Source of the DNA: Planctomycetales bacterium
GTDB taxonomy: Bacteria; Planctomycetota; Planctomycetia; Isosphaerales; Isosphaeraceae
Direction: 5' to 3'
Length of the DNA: 50,118 bases
Assembly (NCBI GenBank): GCA_027451885.1
Contig: DAIDHX010000064.1
Span: forward strand, 1 to 50,118
Shown piece by piece: positions 42,136 through 50,118 of the stretch (position 1 is its first letter; each line of letters starts with the position of its first letter). The notes under the pieces were generated by a model that ran no database searches, was not told the origin of the DNA, and saw only the letters and a list, made by a program, of their open reading frames with translations. The translations under genes were made by a program, and so were the position numbers.

Positions 42136-45100
42136 ATGCGTGCGTGGGCCGCGACTCCCGCCGATCGAAAGGGCAGCGCGTTGAAGTCGTCCGTTCCCTC
42201 GAGACCCGTTCCGGTGGCCGTGATCGGATTGGGTTGCATGTTTCCTCAGGCGGAGGACGAGAAGCGGTACTGGGCGAACATCCGCGACGGCCGCGACGCC
42301 ATCACCGAGATTCCCGCCACGCACTGGCGCCCCGAAGAGTATTTCGATCCCGATCCCAGGGCGCCTGATCGAACCTACGCCAGGCGGGGCGGCTTTCTCA
42401 CGCCCGTCGACTTCCCGCTCATGGACTTCGGCCTGTCGCCGAACGCGATTGAGGCCACCGACACAACCCAACTTCTGGGCCTGCTGGCCGCGCGGTCCGC
42501 GCTTGAGAACGCCGGTTACGGCGGGGATCGAGGTTTTGATCGCGAACGCGTCAGTGTGATTCTCGGGGTCACAGGCGCGCTTGAGATGGTGGTACCGCTC
42601 GGCGCCCGGCTGGGCCGGCCAATCTGGAAACGCGCGCTCGCGGATTCCGGCGTCCCCACCGACCTGGCCGAACAGGTCTGCGACAGGATCGCGGCGTCGT
42701 ACGTCGGTTGGCAAGAGAATTCGTTCCCAGGGCTGCTGGGCAATGTGGCCGCGGGGCGGATCGCGAATCGGCTCGATCTCAAGGGCTCGAATTGTGTGGT
42801 CGACGCCGCCTGTGCCAGCTCGCTGGCCGCGCTCCACATGGCGATGCTTGAACTTGCCTCCGGGCGGTCGGACATGGCCGTTTGCGGCGGCGTGGATACA
42901 TTCAGCGACATTTTTATGTACATGTGCTTCAGCAAGACGCCCGCGCTTTCGCCGACGGGCGACGCCCGGCCGTTCGACGCCCAGGCTGACGGCACGATTC
43001 TGGGCGAAGGCGTGGGCGTGGTGGTGCTCAAGCGGCTTGACGACGCCAGGCGTGACGGCGACCGCATCCGCGCGGTGATCCGCTCGGTGGGGACTTCGAG
43101 CGATGGTAAGGGGCAGGCGGTTTACGCACCTTCGGCCGCGGGCCAGGCCAGGGCGCTGCGCGAGGCGTACACGCTGGCGGGGGCGTTGCCCGAGACCATC
43201 GAGCTTGTCGAAGCGCATGGTACCGGAACAAAGGTCGGCGACTCGGTTGAGCTTGCCGCGCTCGAGTCGGTTTACTCAGCTCAGGCGCAGGCGAGCGCCT
43301 GGTGCGCGCTTGGGTCTGTGAAATCACAGGTTGGGCACACCAAGGCGGCGGCGGGCGTGGCCGGACTGATCAAGGCGATCCTGGCGCTCGAACACAAGGT
43401 GCTGCCCCCCTCGATCAAGGTCAAGCGGCCGATCGACTCGCTGGCCACGGGCCGGTCGCCGTTTTACCTGAATACCGCCCCCCGGCCGTGGCTTTCGAGC
43501 GGACGGCACCCGCGCAGAGCCGCGGTGAGCGCGTTTGGTTTTGGCGGTAGCAATTATCATTGCGTGCTTGAGGAGGCCGAAGCGGTTGCGCAGACCATCG
43601 ACTGGGATGGCGACACGCAAATTGTCGCCCTCTCGGCCGACCGGCCTGAGACGATCGCACAGGAGCTCGCGCAGTTCGAGAAACCTTGCGAGTGGCAGGC
43701 GTTTCGGGCACAGGCCGCGCGGAGCCGCCGCGCGTTTCGCGCGGGCGACCTGCATCGCATGCTGTTCGTGGCCAGTCGCGGCGTGGACGATCCGGCCGCA
43801 CTGGCCGCGCGGGCGCGGAGCCTGCTTTCCACCGCCCGCGCTGGCGCGAGCACAGAACGCGGATCCGCCCGCATCGTGATTGGCGAGGGACGCCCGGCGG
43901 GCAAGCTCGCCGTGCTCTTCCCCGGCCAGGGATCGCAGTACGTGGGCATGCTGCGCGAGCTCGCGTGCCGATTCCCGGTCATGCATCAGGCCCTCGAGCG
44001 ATTTCACCGCCGCCTGCCTGAGCTCGCCGATCGCATCTATCCCCGGCGGCTGTTCGACGACCGAGACGCCAGGGCGGCCGAGGACGCGCTCCGCGACACA
44101 CGCTACGCCCAGCCCGCCCTGGGCGCAATCGCGCTTGGTCTTTGGCGCGTGCTTGAGCGCTTCGGCGTGCGGGCGGATCTGGCCGGCGGTCACAGCTTCG
44201 GCGAGCTCACCGCGTGGCTCGCCGCTGGACGCATCGATGAGGAGCGCTTCGCGGACCTTGCCATTCGCCGCGGAGCGCTCGCGGGCGCGTGCGCAGCCGC
44301 GGGGACAGGCGCGATGCTGGCGGTGCTGGCGCGGCTCGACATCGTCTCGAACCTCATCCGCGAGCACAACCTCGATCTCGTCATCGCGAACAAAAATGCT
44401 CCCGATCAGTGCGTGCTCTCAGGCTCGAGCGCAGAAATCCTCCGCGCCCGACGCGTCTTCGAATCGGCCGGCGTGGTCGTGCACGCACTCGGCGTCTCGG
44501 CCGCGTTCCATAGCCCAGGCGTTCGAGCGGCACGCGACCCGTTCCGCCAGGCGCTCGCGCAGGTCGACGTCCTGCCTGGTTCGATCCCGGTCTACTCGAA
44601 CTTGACCGCCGGGGCCTATCCTCACGCCGCCGACGCGGCACGCGACCTGCTCGCTGACCAGCTCACCGCCCCCGTCGAATTCACTGCCCAGGTCGAGGCC
44701 ATGCACCATGCCGGGGCACGCGTTTTCCTTGAGGTCGGTCCCGATGCCAAGCTCACCGGCCTGGTGCGGCGGATTCTTGCCGGGCGCGATCATGTTGCCC
44801 TGGCCGTTGATCCAGCCCGCGGCAAGGAGGGAGGACTGCGAGGTTTGGCGACCCTGCTCGCAAACCTGGCTGGACTCGGCTATGATATTGCACTTCGCGG
44901 CTGGGATGATGGTGAGCTCGAGCGCTCAGTCCCAGCGCGGAAGCCGGGGCTGACGGTCAAGGTCTCAGGCGCGAATGCGAAACCCGCGACCAGCGCCCGG
45001 GCCGCGAGCCCGCTTGCGGCCGCGAGTGAGCGCCCGGTGAAGAATCCCGATCGCCTCGAGCCCGCCACGACGACGCTCGTCCAGCAGGATGGAAACGCCC

Positions 45101-48100
45101 GGACCATGAACCCGCCGTCAGAGCCGTATCACCCGTTATCCCAATCAGTTGAGCGAAACGGCGAGCATCTTCCCACGGAGCGGAAGCCGGTCTCGCTCGA
45201 GTCGCTCCCGGTCGTGGCTGGCGATCGCCTGACTGCGGCGCGAGAGAGCCTGGCCGCACTCGAGCGCATGGCTGAGCGCACGGCCGACCTGCACCGGCTG
45301 TTCCTGGAAGGCCAGGAGCGCACCCAGCAAGCGTTCATGAAGCTGCTGGAGGAGCAAGACCGTCTTGGGCTGGGCGGGGCCTGCGTCCCGCCTGAGCCAC
45401 GCGCGCAGTCGCTGCCGGCACCCGCGCAGGCGGAGCTCAAGCGGCCGGCGCATCCGGTCGAGCCGCATCGCAACGGCAATGGCCACGCCGAGCCCGCTCG
45501 GTCAAGGCACACTCACACTCACTTGCCTGAGCCCAGCGCGCCCCGTGTCGTCGGGCCTGCGCCGCGACCCGCCACGCAGCCCGCCCAGGCACCGATTGCA
45601 ACCACCGCACACAAACCCACCCCCGCCTTCGAGTCCCTGTTGCTCGACGTCGTCGCCGAGAAAACCGGCTACCCCATCGAGGCGCTCGATCTCGACCAGA
45701 GCCTCGACGCCGACCTGGGCGTGGACTCGATCAAACGTGTTGAGATTCTCTCCGCGCTTCAGGAGCGTGTACCTGGCCTGCCAGCATTTGCGCCCGATCA
45801 ACTGGGCTCCTTGACGACGCTACGGTCAATCTTGCATCTGCTCTCCGTGCACCCTGCGCAGAGGCATGAGATCCCAGCGCATCCTGATCCGAAGCCTGAG
45901 ATCCCAGCTCAACCTGAGCCGGCCGCCGCGTTCGATCACGCGGGCCGGGCGCGGGCGGAGGCCGCAATCAAGCAAGCCATCGCGGACAAGACAGGCTATC
46001 CCGCGGAGATGCTCGCGCTCGAGATGACGCTCGACGGCGATCTGGGCATTGACTCGATCAAGCGCGTGGAGATTTTCTCAGCGCTCGAGGAGACGCTTCC
46101 AGGGGCACGCCGGCCCGATGCCGAGGCGATCGCCAGCCTGACAACCCTGGCGGCGATCGTGGATTTCCTCGCGGGAGGGGCAAACGCGTCGGCCTCGGCG
46201 TTAGAGGCGCCGCAGGCGCCCGCGGCCGCCGCGGCGATCGCGGCCGCGGATTCGCTCGCGCAGGTCGTCCTCGAAACCGTCGCGGACAAGACCGGCTACC
46301 CGGTGGACATGCTCGAGCTCGATATGGCCCTCGACGCCGATCTGGGCATCGACTCGATCAAGCGCGTGGAGATCCTCTCGGCCGTGCAGGAGCGCAGACC
46401 CGACTGCGTGGTCGTGGACGCCGAGGAGCTGGCCAGCCTTGCCACGCTCCGCGCGATCGTCGAGCGGCTCGGCAATCGACCGCCGACAACCAGTGAGATC
46501 CCCGCGCCTGAGTCGACTCTCGAGCCGGCAGGGACGCATCCGCCAGCTCCCTCGACGATTCCCAACGGCAAGGCCGAAGTCGCGATCACGCCGCTTTCGA
46601 TCCAGGCGCCACGAAGCGCGCTGCTTGAACGGATCGACGACGGGCAACACCCTGGCGCTGGCAGCGTATTCTGGCTCATGGCCGATGAGTCGCCGCTGTC
46701 CCGCGTGCTTGGCCGGCAGCTCGAATCAAAGGGGCTGCGCGTGGACCGGATCGATCCCGGCGCGTGCCCAAGCGAGCCTCCCGCGCTGGATGGGCTTGTG
46801 ATTCTCGCCCCCGAGCATCCCAGTCACGGATTCATCGAGCACGCCTTTGAGGTCCTGCACGCTTCCGCGCGAACGCTCAAGCGTACCGCGGAGACCCGGG
46901 GTGCGTTTCTGGCGTCGATCACGCGGCTCGGCGGATCGTTCGGGCTGAAGGGTGTCGCTGAATCCACCCAGGCGGAGACAGGCGCGCTCGCCGGCATGAT
47001 CAAAACCGCCGCGCTCGAGTGGCCAGGCGTGAATGCGAAGGCCATGGACGTTGATCCCAATCTCGATGCCGAGACCGCGGCCAGACGCATCATCATGGAG
47101 CTTGGCCACGCCGGGCCGATCGAGATCGGGATCCGCGGCGAGTCTCGGATCGGGATCGAGCTTGCGCCCTGGGCGCCCGCGGGCGATCCGCGTCCTCAAC
47201 CTTTGATTCGCCGGGGTGAGGTGATACTCGTGACGGGCGGAGCGCGGGGCGTGACCGCCGCGGCCGCGACCGCACTCGCGGAACGGTACAAGCCAACGCT
47301 TGTCTTGCTCGGCCGAGGGGCGCTGCCGGCTCCGGAATCGCCCGCGACCCGCGATTGCCGCACCGAGGCGGAGCTCCGTAAGGCCCTGCTCGATTCCTCG
47401 GCCGCCCGCTTGAGCCCTCGCGAGCTTGCCGAGTCCGCGCGGGCCATTCTCGCGGGCCGAGCCATGCGAGCGAACCTTGAGCGCATGCAGCGCGCGGGGG
47501 CGACCGTGATTCACGAACCCGTCGACGTCCGCGATCCGCACGCGGTGGGCCGGGTCATCGAGCGTATCCGCCGCGAACAGGGCGAGCCGCGCGGACTGGT
47601 TCATGGCGCGGGGGTGCTTGCCGATCGCAACATCACCGATCAGACGCTCGATCAGTTTCGCGTGGTGCACGGCACCAAGGTCCGCGGGCTCGAAAACGTG
47701 CTCGCGGCGCTCGATCCCCGGCTGCTCAGATTCGTCGCGCTCTTTTCCTCGTCCACCGCCCGCTATGGCCGGGTGGGCCAGGTGGCATACGCCGCGGCGA
47801 ACGAGGCCTTGAACAAGATTGGTCAGGCGCTCGCGACCCAGTTGCCGGAGACGCGCGTCGTCTCTTTTAACTGGGGCCCGTGGGACGGCGGGATGGTCGA
47901 TGCCAGCCTGGCGGCGGTTTTTCAGCGTGAAGGGATCGGGCTGATCCCGCTTGAGGCGGGTGCTCGCGTGCTGGTGGATGCGATTGAATCGGCGCCCGGA
48001 GAGCCAGTGGAGCTCGTGGTGATCGCGGGCGAGCCGCCGCAAACCGCGGCTCCGGCTCCTGGCCGCAGCGCAACGGTCCCCTCGGCGGGCGACGCGGAAT

Positions 48101-48987
48101 GTATCGCGCGCAGAGAGCTCAGCGTTGCCTCAGCGCCCGTGCTGGCCTCGCACGTGATCGACGGCCACGCGGTCCTGCCCATGGCGCTCATTCTGGAGTG
48201 GCTAGCCGAGGCGGCGGTTCAGCGCCATCCTGGGCTTGTGCTCGAGGGGCTCGACCAGCTCACGCTGTACAAGGGCGTGGTGCTCGCCGACGCGCCTGCC
48301 GTCACAGTGGAGACGTATCTTGCAAAGGGCCGGTGGGAATCGGGCAAGCTCCATGCTCCCGTGGAGATGCGCAGTACCGCGGCGAAGGGCCGCGTGTTCA
48401 CCCACGCCCGGGCCACGGTCATCCTGGGCGAGGCGCATGGGCCGGCCCTGCCTCGCCTGCAACCGATCATCGCCGAGCAAGGTCGGTTCGATCCCGATGA
48501 TTACTACCGCGAGGTGCTCTTCCACGGGCCCGAGCTCCGCGGGCTTGAGCGCATCGAGGGGCTCGACGCGCAAGGTGCAACGGCCTGGGCCATGGCCGCC
48601 CCCGCGCCCGCTCGCTGGCTCGAGTCGCCCCTCCGCGGCCTGTGGCTCACCGACCCGCTTGTCGTCGATTGCGCCTTCCAGCTCATGACCATCTGGTGCC
48701 GCGAACGGCTGGGAAACAACTCGCTGCCAACCGCCCTTGGTGCCTACAGGCAATATTGCGCTCGGTTCCCCCGGGAAGGTGTGCGGATCACGGCCCGGGT
48801 GAGCCGCTCAAGCGAGTCCCGCGCGGTCGCTGAACTGGAATTCAGCACCGGAACCGGCGAGCTGGTGGCCGCGATCACGGGTTACGAATGCGTGGTCGAC
48901 GCCTCGCTCAAGCGGGCGTTTCGGCGAAACCAATTGCTGGGTCTCGGCCAGGGATCGGCCGCGTCTTCTCTCTCGCGGGTCGATTGA
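42136..48987 (+). CDS. pfaA: PfaA-type multidomain polyketide/lipid synthase (KS-AT-3xACP-KR-DH)
   Basis: 2283 residues. KS ~25-465, with VDAACASS (Cys226), EAHGTGT and GHTKAAAGV. AT ~590-910: VLFPGQGSQYVG and GGHSFGE (Ser687). A charged linker, then three tandem ACPs with LGVDSIKR or LGIDSIKR at Ser1198, Ser1307 and Ser1407 (spacing 109 and 100). KR from ~1695: VTGGARGVTAAAA, Ser/Tyr in LFSSSTARYGR and YAAANEALNK. C-terminal PKS-type dehydratase: HVIDGHAVLP (HxxxGxxxxP, His2006) and VDCAFQ (Asp2178, Gln2182). This is the order of PfaA in PUFA synthases, so it should act iteratively to build a long acyl chain from malonyl units. The ATG at 42136 lacks a ribosome-binding site; a TTG at 42181 preceded by AAAGGG is an alternative. 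Its stop overlaps the next gene (TGATG). Confidence 0.95.
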   Translation: MRAWAATPADRKGSALKSSVPSRPVPVAVIGLGCMFPQAEDEKRYWANIRDGRDAITEIPATHWRPEEYFDPDPRAPDRTYARRGGFLTPVDFPLMDFGLSPNAIEATDTTQLLGLLAARSALENAGYGGDRGFDRERVSVILGVTGALEMVVPLGARLGRPIWKRALADSGVPTDLAEQVCDRIAASYVGWQENSFPGLLGNVAAGRIANRLDLKGSNCVVDAACASSLAALHMAMLELASGRSDMAVCGGVDTFSDIFMYMCFSKTPALSPTGDARPFDAQADGTILGEGVGVVVLKRLDDARRDGDRIRAVIRSVGTSSDGKGQAVYAPSAAGQARALREAYTLAGALPETIELVEAHGTGTKVGDSVELAALESVYSAQAQASAWCALGSVKSQVGHTKAAAGVAGLIKAILALEHKVLPPSIKVKRPIDSLATGRSPFYLNTAPRPWLSSGRHPRRAAVSAFGFGGSNYHCVLEEAEAVAQTIDWDGDTQIVALSADRPETIAQELAQFEKPCEWQAFRAQAARSRRAFRAGDLHRMLFVASRGVDDPAALAARARSLLSTARAGASTERGSARIVIGEGRPAGKLAVLFPGQGSQYVGMLRELACRFPVMHQALERFHRRLPELADRIYPRRLFDDRDARAAEDALRDTRYAQPALGAIALGLWRVLERFGVRADLAGGHSFGELTAWLAAGRIDEERFADLAIRRGALAGACAAAGTGAMLAVLARLDIVSNLIREHNLDLVIANKNAPDQCVLSGSSAEILRARRVFESAGVVVHALGVSAAFHSPGVRAARDPFRQALAQVDVLPGSIPVYSNLTAGAYPHAADAARDLLADQLTAPVEFTAQVEAMHHAGARVFLEVGPDAKLTGLVRRILAGRDHVALAVDPARGKEGGLRGLATLLANLAGLGYDIALRGWDDGELERSVPARKPGLTVKVSGANAKPATSARAASPLAAASERPVKNPDRLEPATTTLVQQDGNARTMNPPSEPYHPLSQSVERNGEHLPTERKPVSLESLPVVAGDRLTAARESLAALERMAERTADLHRLFLEGQERTQQAFMKLLEEQDRLGLGGACVPPEPRAQSLPAPAQAELKRPAHPVEPHRNGNGHAEPARSRHTHTHLPEPSAPRVVGPAPRPATQPAQAPIATTAHKPTPAFESLLLDVVAEKTGYPIEALDLDQSLDADLGVDSIKRVEILSALQERVPGLPAFAPDQLGSLTTLRSILHLLSVHPAQRHEIPAHPDPKPEIPAQPEPAAAFDHAGRARAEAAIKQAIADKTGYPAEMLALEMTLDGDLGIDSIKRVEIFSALEETLPGARRPDAEAIASLTTLAAIVDFLAGGANASASALEAPQAPAAAAAIAAADSLAQVVLETVADKTGYPVDMLELDMALDADLGIDSIKRVEILSAVQERRPDCVVVDAEELASLATLRAIVERLGNRPPTTSEIPAPESTLEPAGTHPPAPSTIPNGKAEVAITPLSIQAPRSALLERIDDGQHPGAGSVFWLMADESPLSRVLGRQLESKGLRVDRIDPGACPSEPPALDGLVILAPEHPSHGFIEHAFEVLHASARTLKRTAETRGAFLASITRLGGSFGLKGVAESTQAETGALAGMIKTAALEWPGVNAKAMDVDPNLDAETAARRIIMELGHAGPIEIGIRGESRIGIELAPWAPAGDPRPQPLIRRGEVILVTGGARGVTAAAATALAERYKPTLVLLGRGALPAPESPATRDCRTEAELRKALLDSSAARLSPRELAESARAILAGRAMRANLERMQRAGATVIHEPVDVRDPHAVGRVIERIRREQGEPRGLVHGAGVLADRNITDQTLDQFRVVHGTKVRGLENVLAALDPRLLRFVALFSSSTARYGRVGQVAYAAANEALNKIGQALATQLPETRVVSFNWGPWDGGMVDASLAAVFQREGIGLIPLEAGARVLVDAIESAPGEPVELVVIAGEPPQTAAPAPGRSATVPSAGDAECIARRELSVASAPVLASHVIDGHAVLPMALILEWLAEAAVQRHPGLVLEGLDQLTLYKGVVLADAPAVTVETYLAKGRWESGKLHAPVEMRSTAAKGRVFTHARATVILGEAHGPALPRLQPIIAEQGRFDPDDYYREVLFHGPELRGLERIEGLDAQGATAWAMAAPAPARWLESPLRGLWLTDPLVVDCAFQLMTIWCRERLGNNSLPTALGAYRQYCARFPREGVRITARVSRSSESRAVAELEFSTGTGELVAAITGYECVVDASLKRAFRRNQLLGLGQGSAASSLSRVD

Positions 48988-50118
48988 TGCCGGCCGATCA
49001 CGGGCGCGATGGGGCCCGAACGATTGTGATCGTGGGGATGGGAGCAACCTATCCCGGGGCTGACACCGCCGCGGGGTTGTGGGATCTCGTCGCGCAGAAT
49101 CGAGACGCCTGCACCGAGGTTCCGCAGGGGCGCTGGCTCGTCGATCCAGATGAGGCGTTCGACTCTCGCCCAGCCCAGCCCGATCGCGTCTGCTCGAAGC
49201 GCGGGGGGTTCGTTGCAACACCGCGGGTCGAGGCGCTCGCGCTCAAACTGCCGCCTGACCGCGTGCAGAGTCTCGACCCGCTCCACAAACTGGCGATCGC
49301 CGCCGCCCACGCCGCCTGGCAAGACGCCCAGCTTGCTCGCGTCGACCCCGCCCGGGTGGGCGTGGTCCTCGGCAACGTGGTACTACCCACCGAGACCTCC
49401 GCCCGCCTCACGGCCGACCTGCTCGGCCGCGCGTTCGATCATGCGCTCGGGCTCGATGCGGATAACGTCCCTCCCCTCGATCCTTACGCCGCCTTCCCCG
49501 CCGGTTTGCCCGCTGCGCTCGTGGCGCAGGCGCTTGGTCTTTCCGGCCCGGCGTTCACGATCGATGCCGCGTGTGCTTCGTCGCTCTATGCGGTCAAGCT
49601 TGGGATGGACTGGCTCCGCGCGGGACGCGCAGATGCCATGCTCTGCGGCGGCGTCTCGCGCCCGGATTCACTCTACACGCAGATGGGCTTCACGCAGCTC
49701 CGGGCGCTCTCCCCGCGCGGGCGGCCTGCGCCTTTTGATCGCGAGGCCGATGGGCTCGTGGTCGCGGAGGGCGCGGGGGTGGTGGTGCTCAAGCGGCTTG
49801 ACGACGCCCTTGCGCACGGCGACCGCATTCGCGGCGTCGTGGCCGGCGTCGGCCTCTCAAACGACCAGAGTGGCGAGCTCCTTGCGCCGAGCACCGATGG
49901 CCAGCTCGAGGCCATGAAGCGCGCCTACAGCGAGGCTGGTTGGACGCCCGCCGAGGTCGACCTTGTGGAATGCCACGCCACGGGCACTCCGCGCGGGGAC
50001 GCCGTGGAGCTCGAGAGCCTGCAAACACTCTGGCGGCAAGCGGGGGCAGAGCACCGGCCGGTGATCGGCTCGGTGAAATCAAACGTGGGCCATGCGCTCA
50101 CGGCCGCGGGCGCGGCGG
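48987..50118 (+). CDS. Second ketosynthase protein of the Pfa cluster (PfaC/PfaB-like), cut by the window end
   Basis: Starts MPADHGRDGARTIVIVGMG at the ATG overlapping the pfaA stop and stays open to the right edge (377 codons visible). It is a beta-ketoacyl synthase: active-site Cys196 in TIDAACASSLYAVK, then GVSRPDSLYTQMGF, AEGAGVVVLKRLDDA, His in VECHATGTPRGD and SVKSNVGHALTAAGAA. The complete Cys-His-His set means this KS is probably active. In Pfa clusters a protein beginning with KS after PfaA would be PfaC (KS-CLF-DH-DH) or a PfaB relative; the missing 3' end prevents a choice. It is probably translationally coupled to pfaA. Confidence 0.9.
   Translation, partial: MPADHGRDGARTIVIVGMGATYPGADTAAGLWDLVAQNRDACTEVPQGRWLVDPDEAFDSRPAQPDRVCSKRGGFVATPRVEALALKLPPDRVQSLDPLHKLAIAAAHAAWQDAQLARVDPARVGVVLGNVVLPTETSARLTADLLGRAFDHALGLDADNVPPLDPYAAFPAGLPAALVAQALGLSGPAFTIDAACASSLYAVKLGMDWLRAGRADAMLCGGVSRPDSLYTQMGFTQLRALSPRGRPAPFDREADGLVVAEGAGVVVLKRLDDALAHGDRIRGVVAGVGLSNDQSGELLAPSTDGQLEAMKRAYSEAGWTPAEVDLVECHATGTPRGDAVELESLQTLWRQAGAEHRPVIGSVKSNVGHALTAAGAA

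Noticed and set aside
41632-43218. 528-codon minus-strand frame antisense to pfaD/pfaA
   Set aside because: Opposite strongly conserved PfaD and KS sequences; no recognisable motif. The similar frame at 46726-48042 is rejected for the same reason.

Overview
The window is GC-rich bacterial DNA that reads as a piece of a Planctomycetota chromosome, most likely Isosphaeraceae-like. This is inferred from gene content: a giant RHS/YD-repeat surface protein with planctomycete-style Ig modules, a paired SNF2 helicase and SWIM-finger protein, a GH10-like protein without the usual acid/base residue, and a PfaA/PfaD-type secondary-lipid synthase. I found no tRNA, rRNA, insertion sequence, prophage or CRISPR array.

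Layout. (1) 1-7530, plus strand: one giant secreted or surface protein, cut by the left edge and split by a single in-frame TAG at 1615. (2) 7624-11944, minus strand: a tight nucleoside-salvage operon, upp > pyrimidine-nucleoside phosphorylase > CNT transporter > purine-nucleoside phosphorylase. (3) 12222-14529, plus strand: metallo-beta-lactamase-fold protein, LpxH-like hydrolase and PHP phosphoesterase, joined by overlapping stop/start codons. (4) 14696-26851, minus strand: glycolate oxidase subunits glcD, an unknown gene, glcE and glcF, then SNF2 helicase, SWIM protein, gpsA, a DUF1802 protein and a rhomboid protease. (5) 27092-31269, plus strand: a secreted protein of unknown function, about 1.7 kb without a convincing gene that holds an unusual array of 22-24 bp repeats, and a GT4 glycosyltransferase. 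(6) 31296-34528, minus strand: ffh-rpsP-trmD-rplS, the classic SRP/ribosome operon but without rimM. (7) 34791-39450: a GH10-like protein, a D-2-hydroxyacid dehydrogenase, an A-type Fe-S carrier and a cysteine desulfurase. (8) 39669 to the right edge, plus strand: a methyltransferase, then pfaD, pfaA (KS-AT-ACP-ACP-ACP-KR-DH) and the start of a second ketosynthase protein that runs off the window.

How the genes work together. The salvage operon imports nucleosides, phosphorolyses them to bases plus (deoxy)ribose-1-phosphate and returns uracil to UMP. The Glc proteins should oxidise glycolate to glyoxylate. The most notable system is at the right end. Its iterative multi-ACP synthase, in-trans enoyl reductase and second KS protein match the architecture of polyunsaturated-fatty-acid/secondary-lipid synthases. 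The product cannot be told from the sequence, and the cluster is incomplete here.

Seven gene junctions use overlapping stop/start codons (ATGA, TGATG, GTGA or TTGA), so translational coupling is common. Several candidate sigma-70-like promoters have a TTGNC-type -35 hexamer; the best is in front of ffh.
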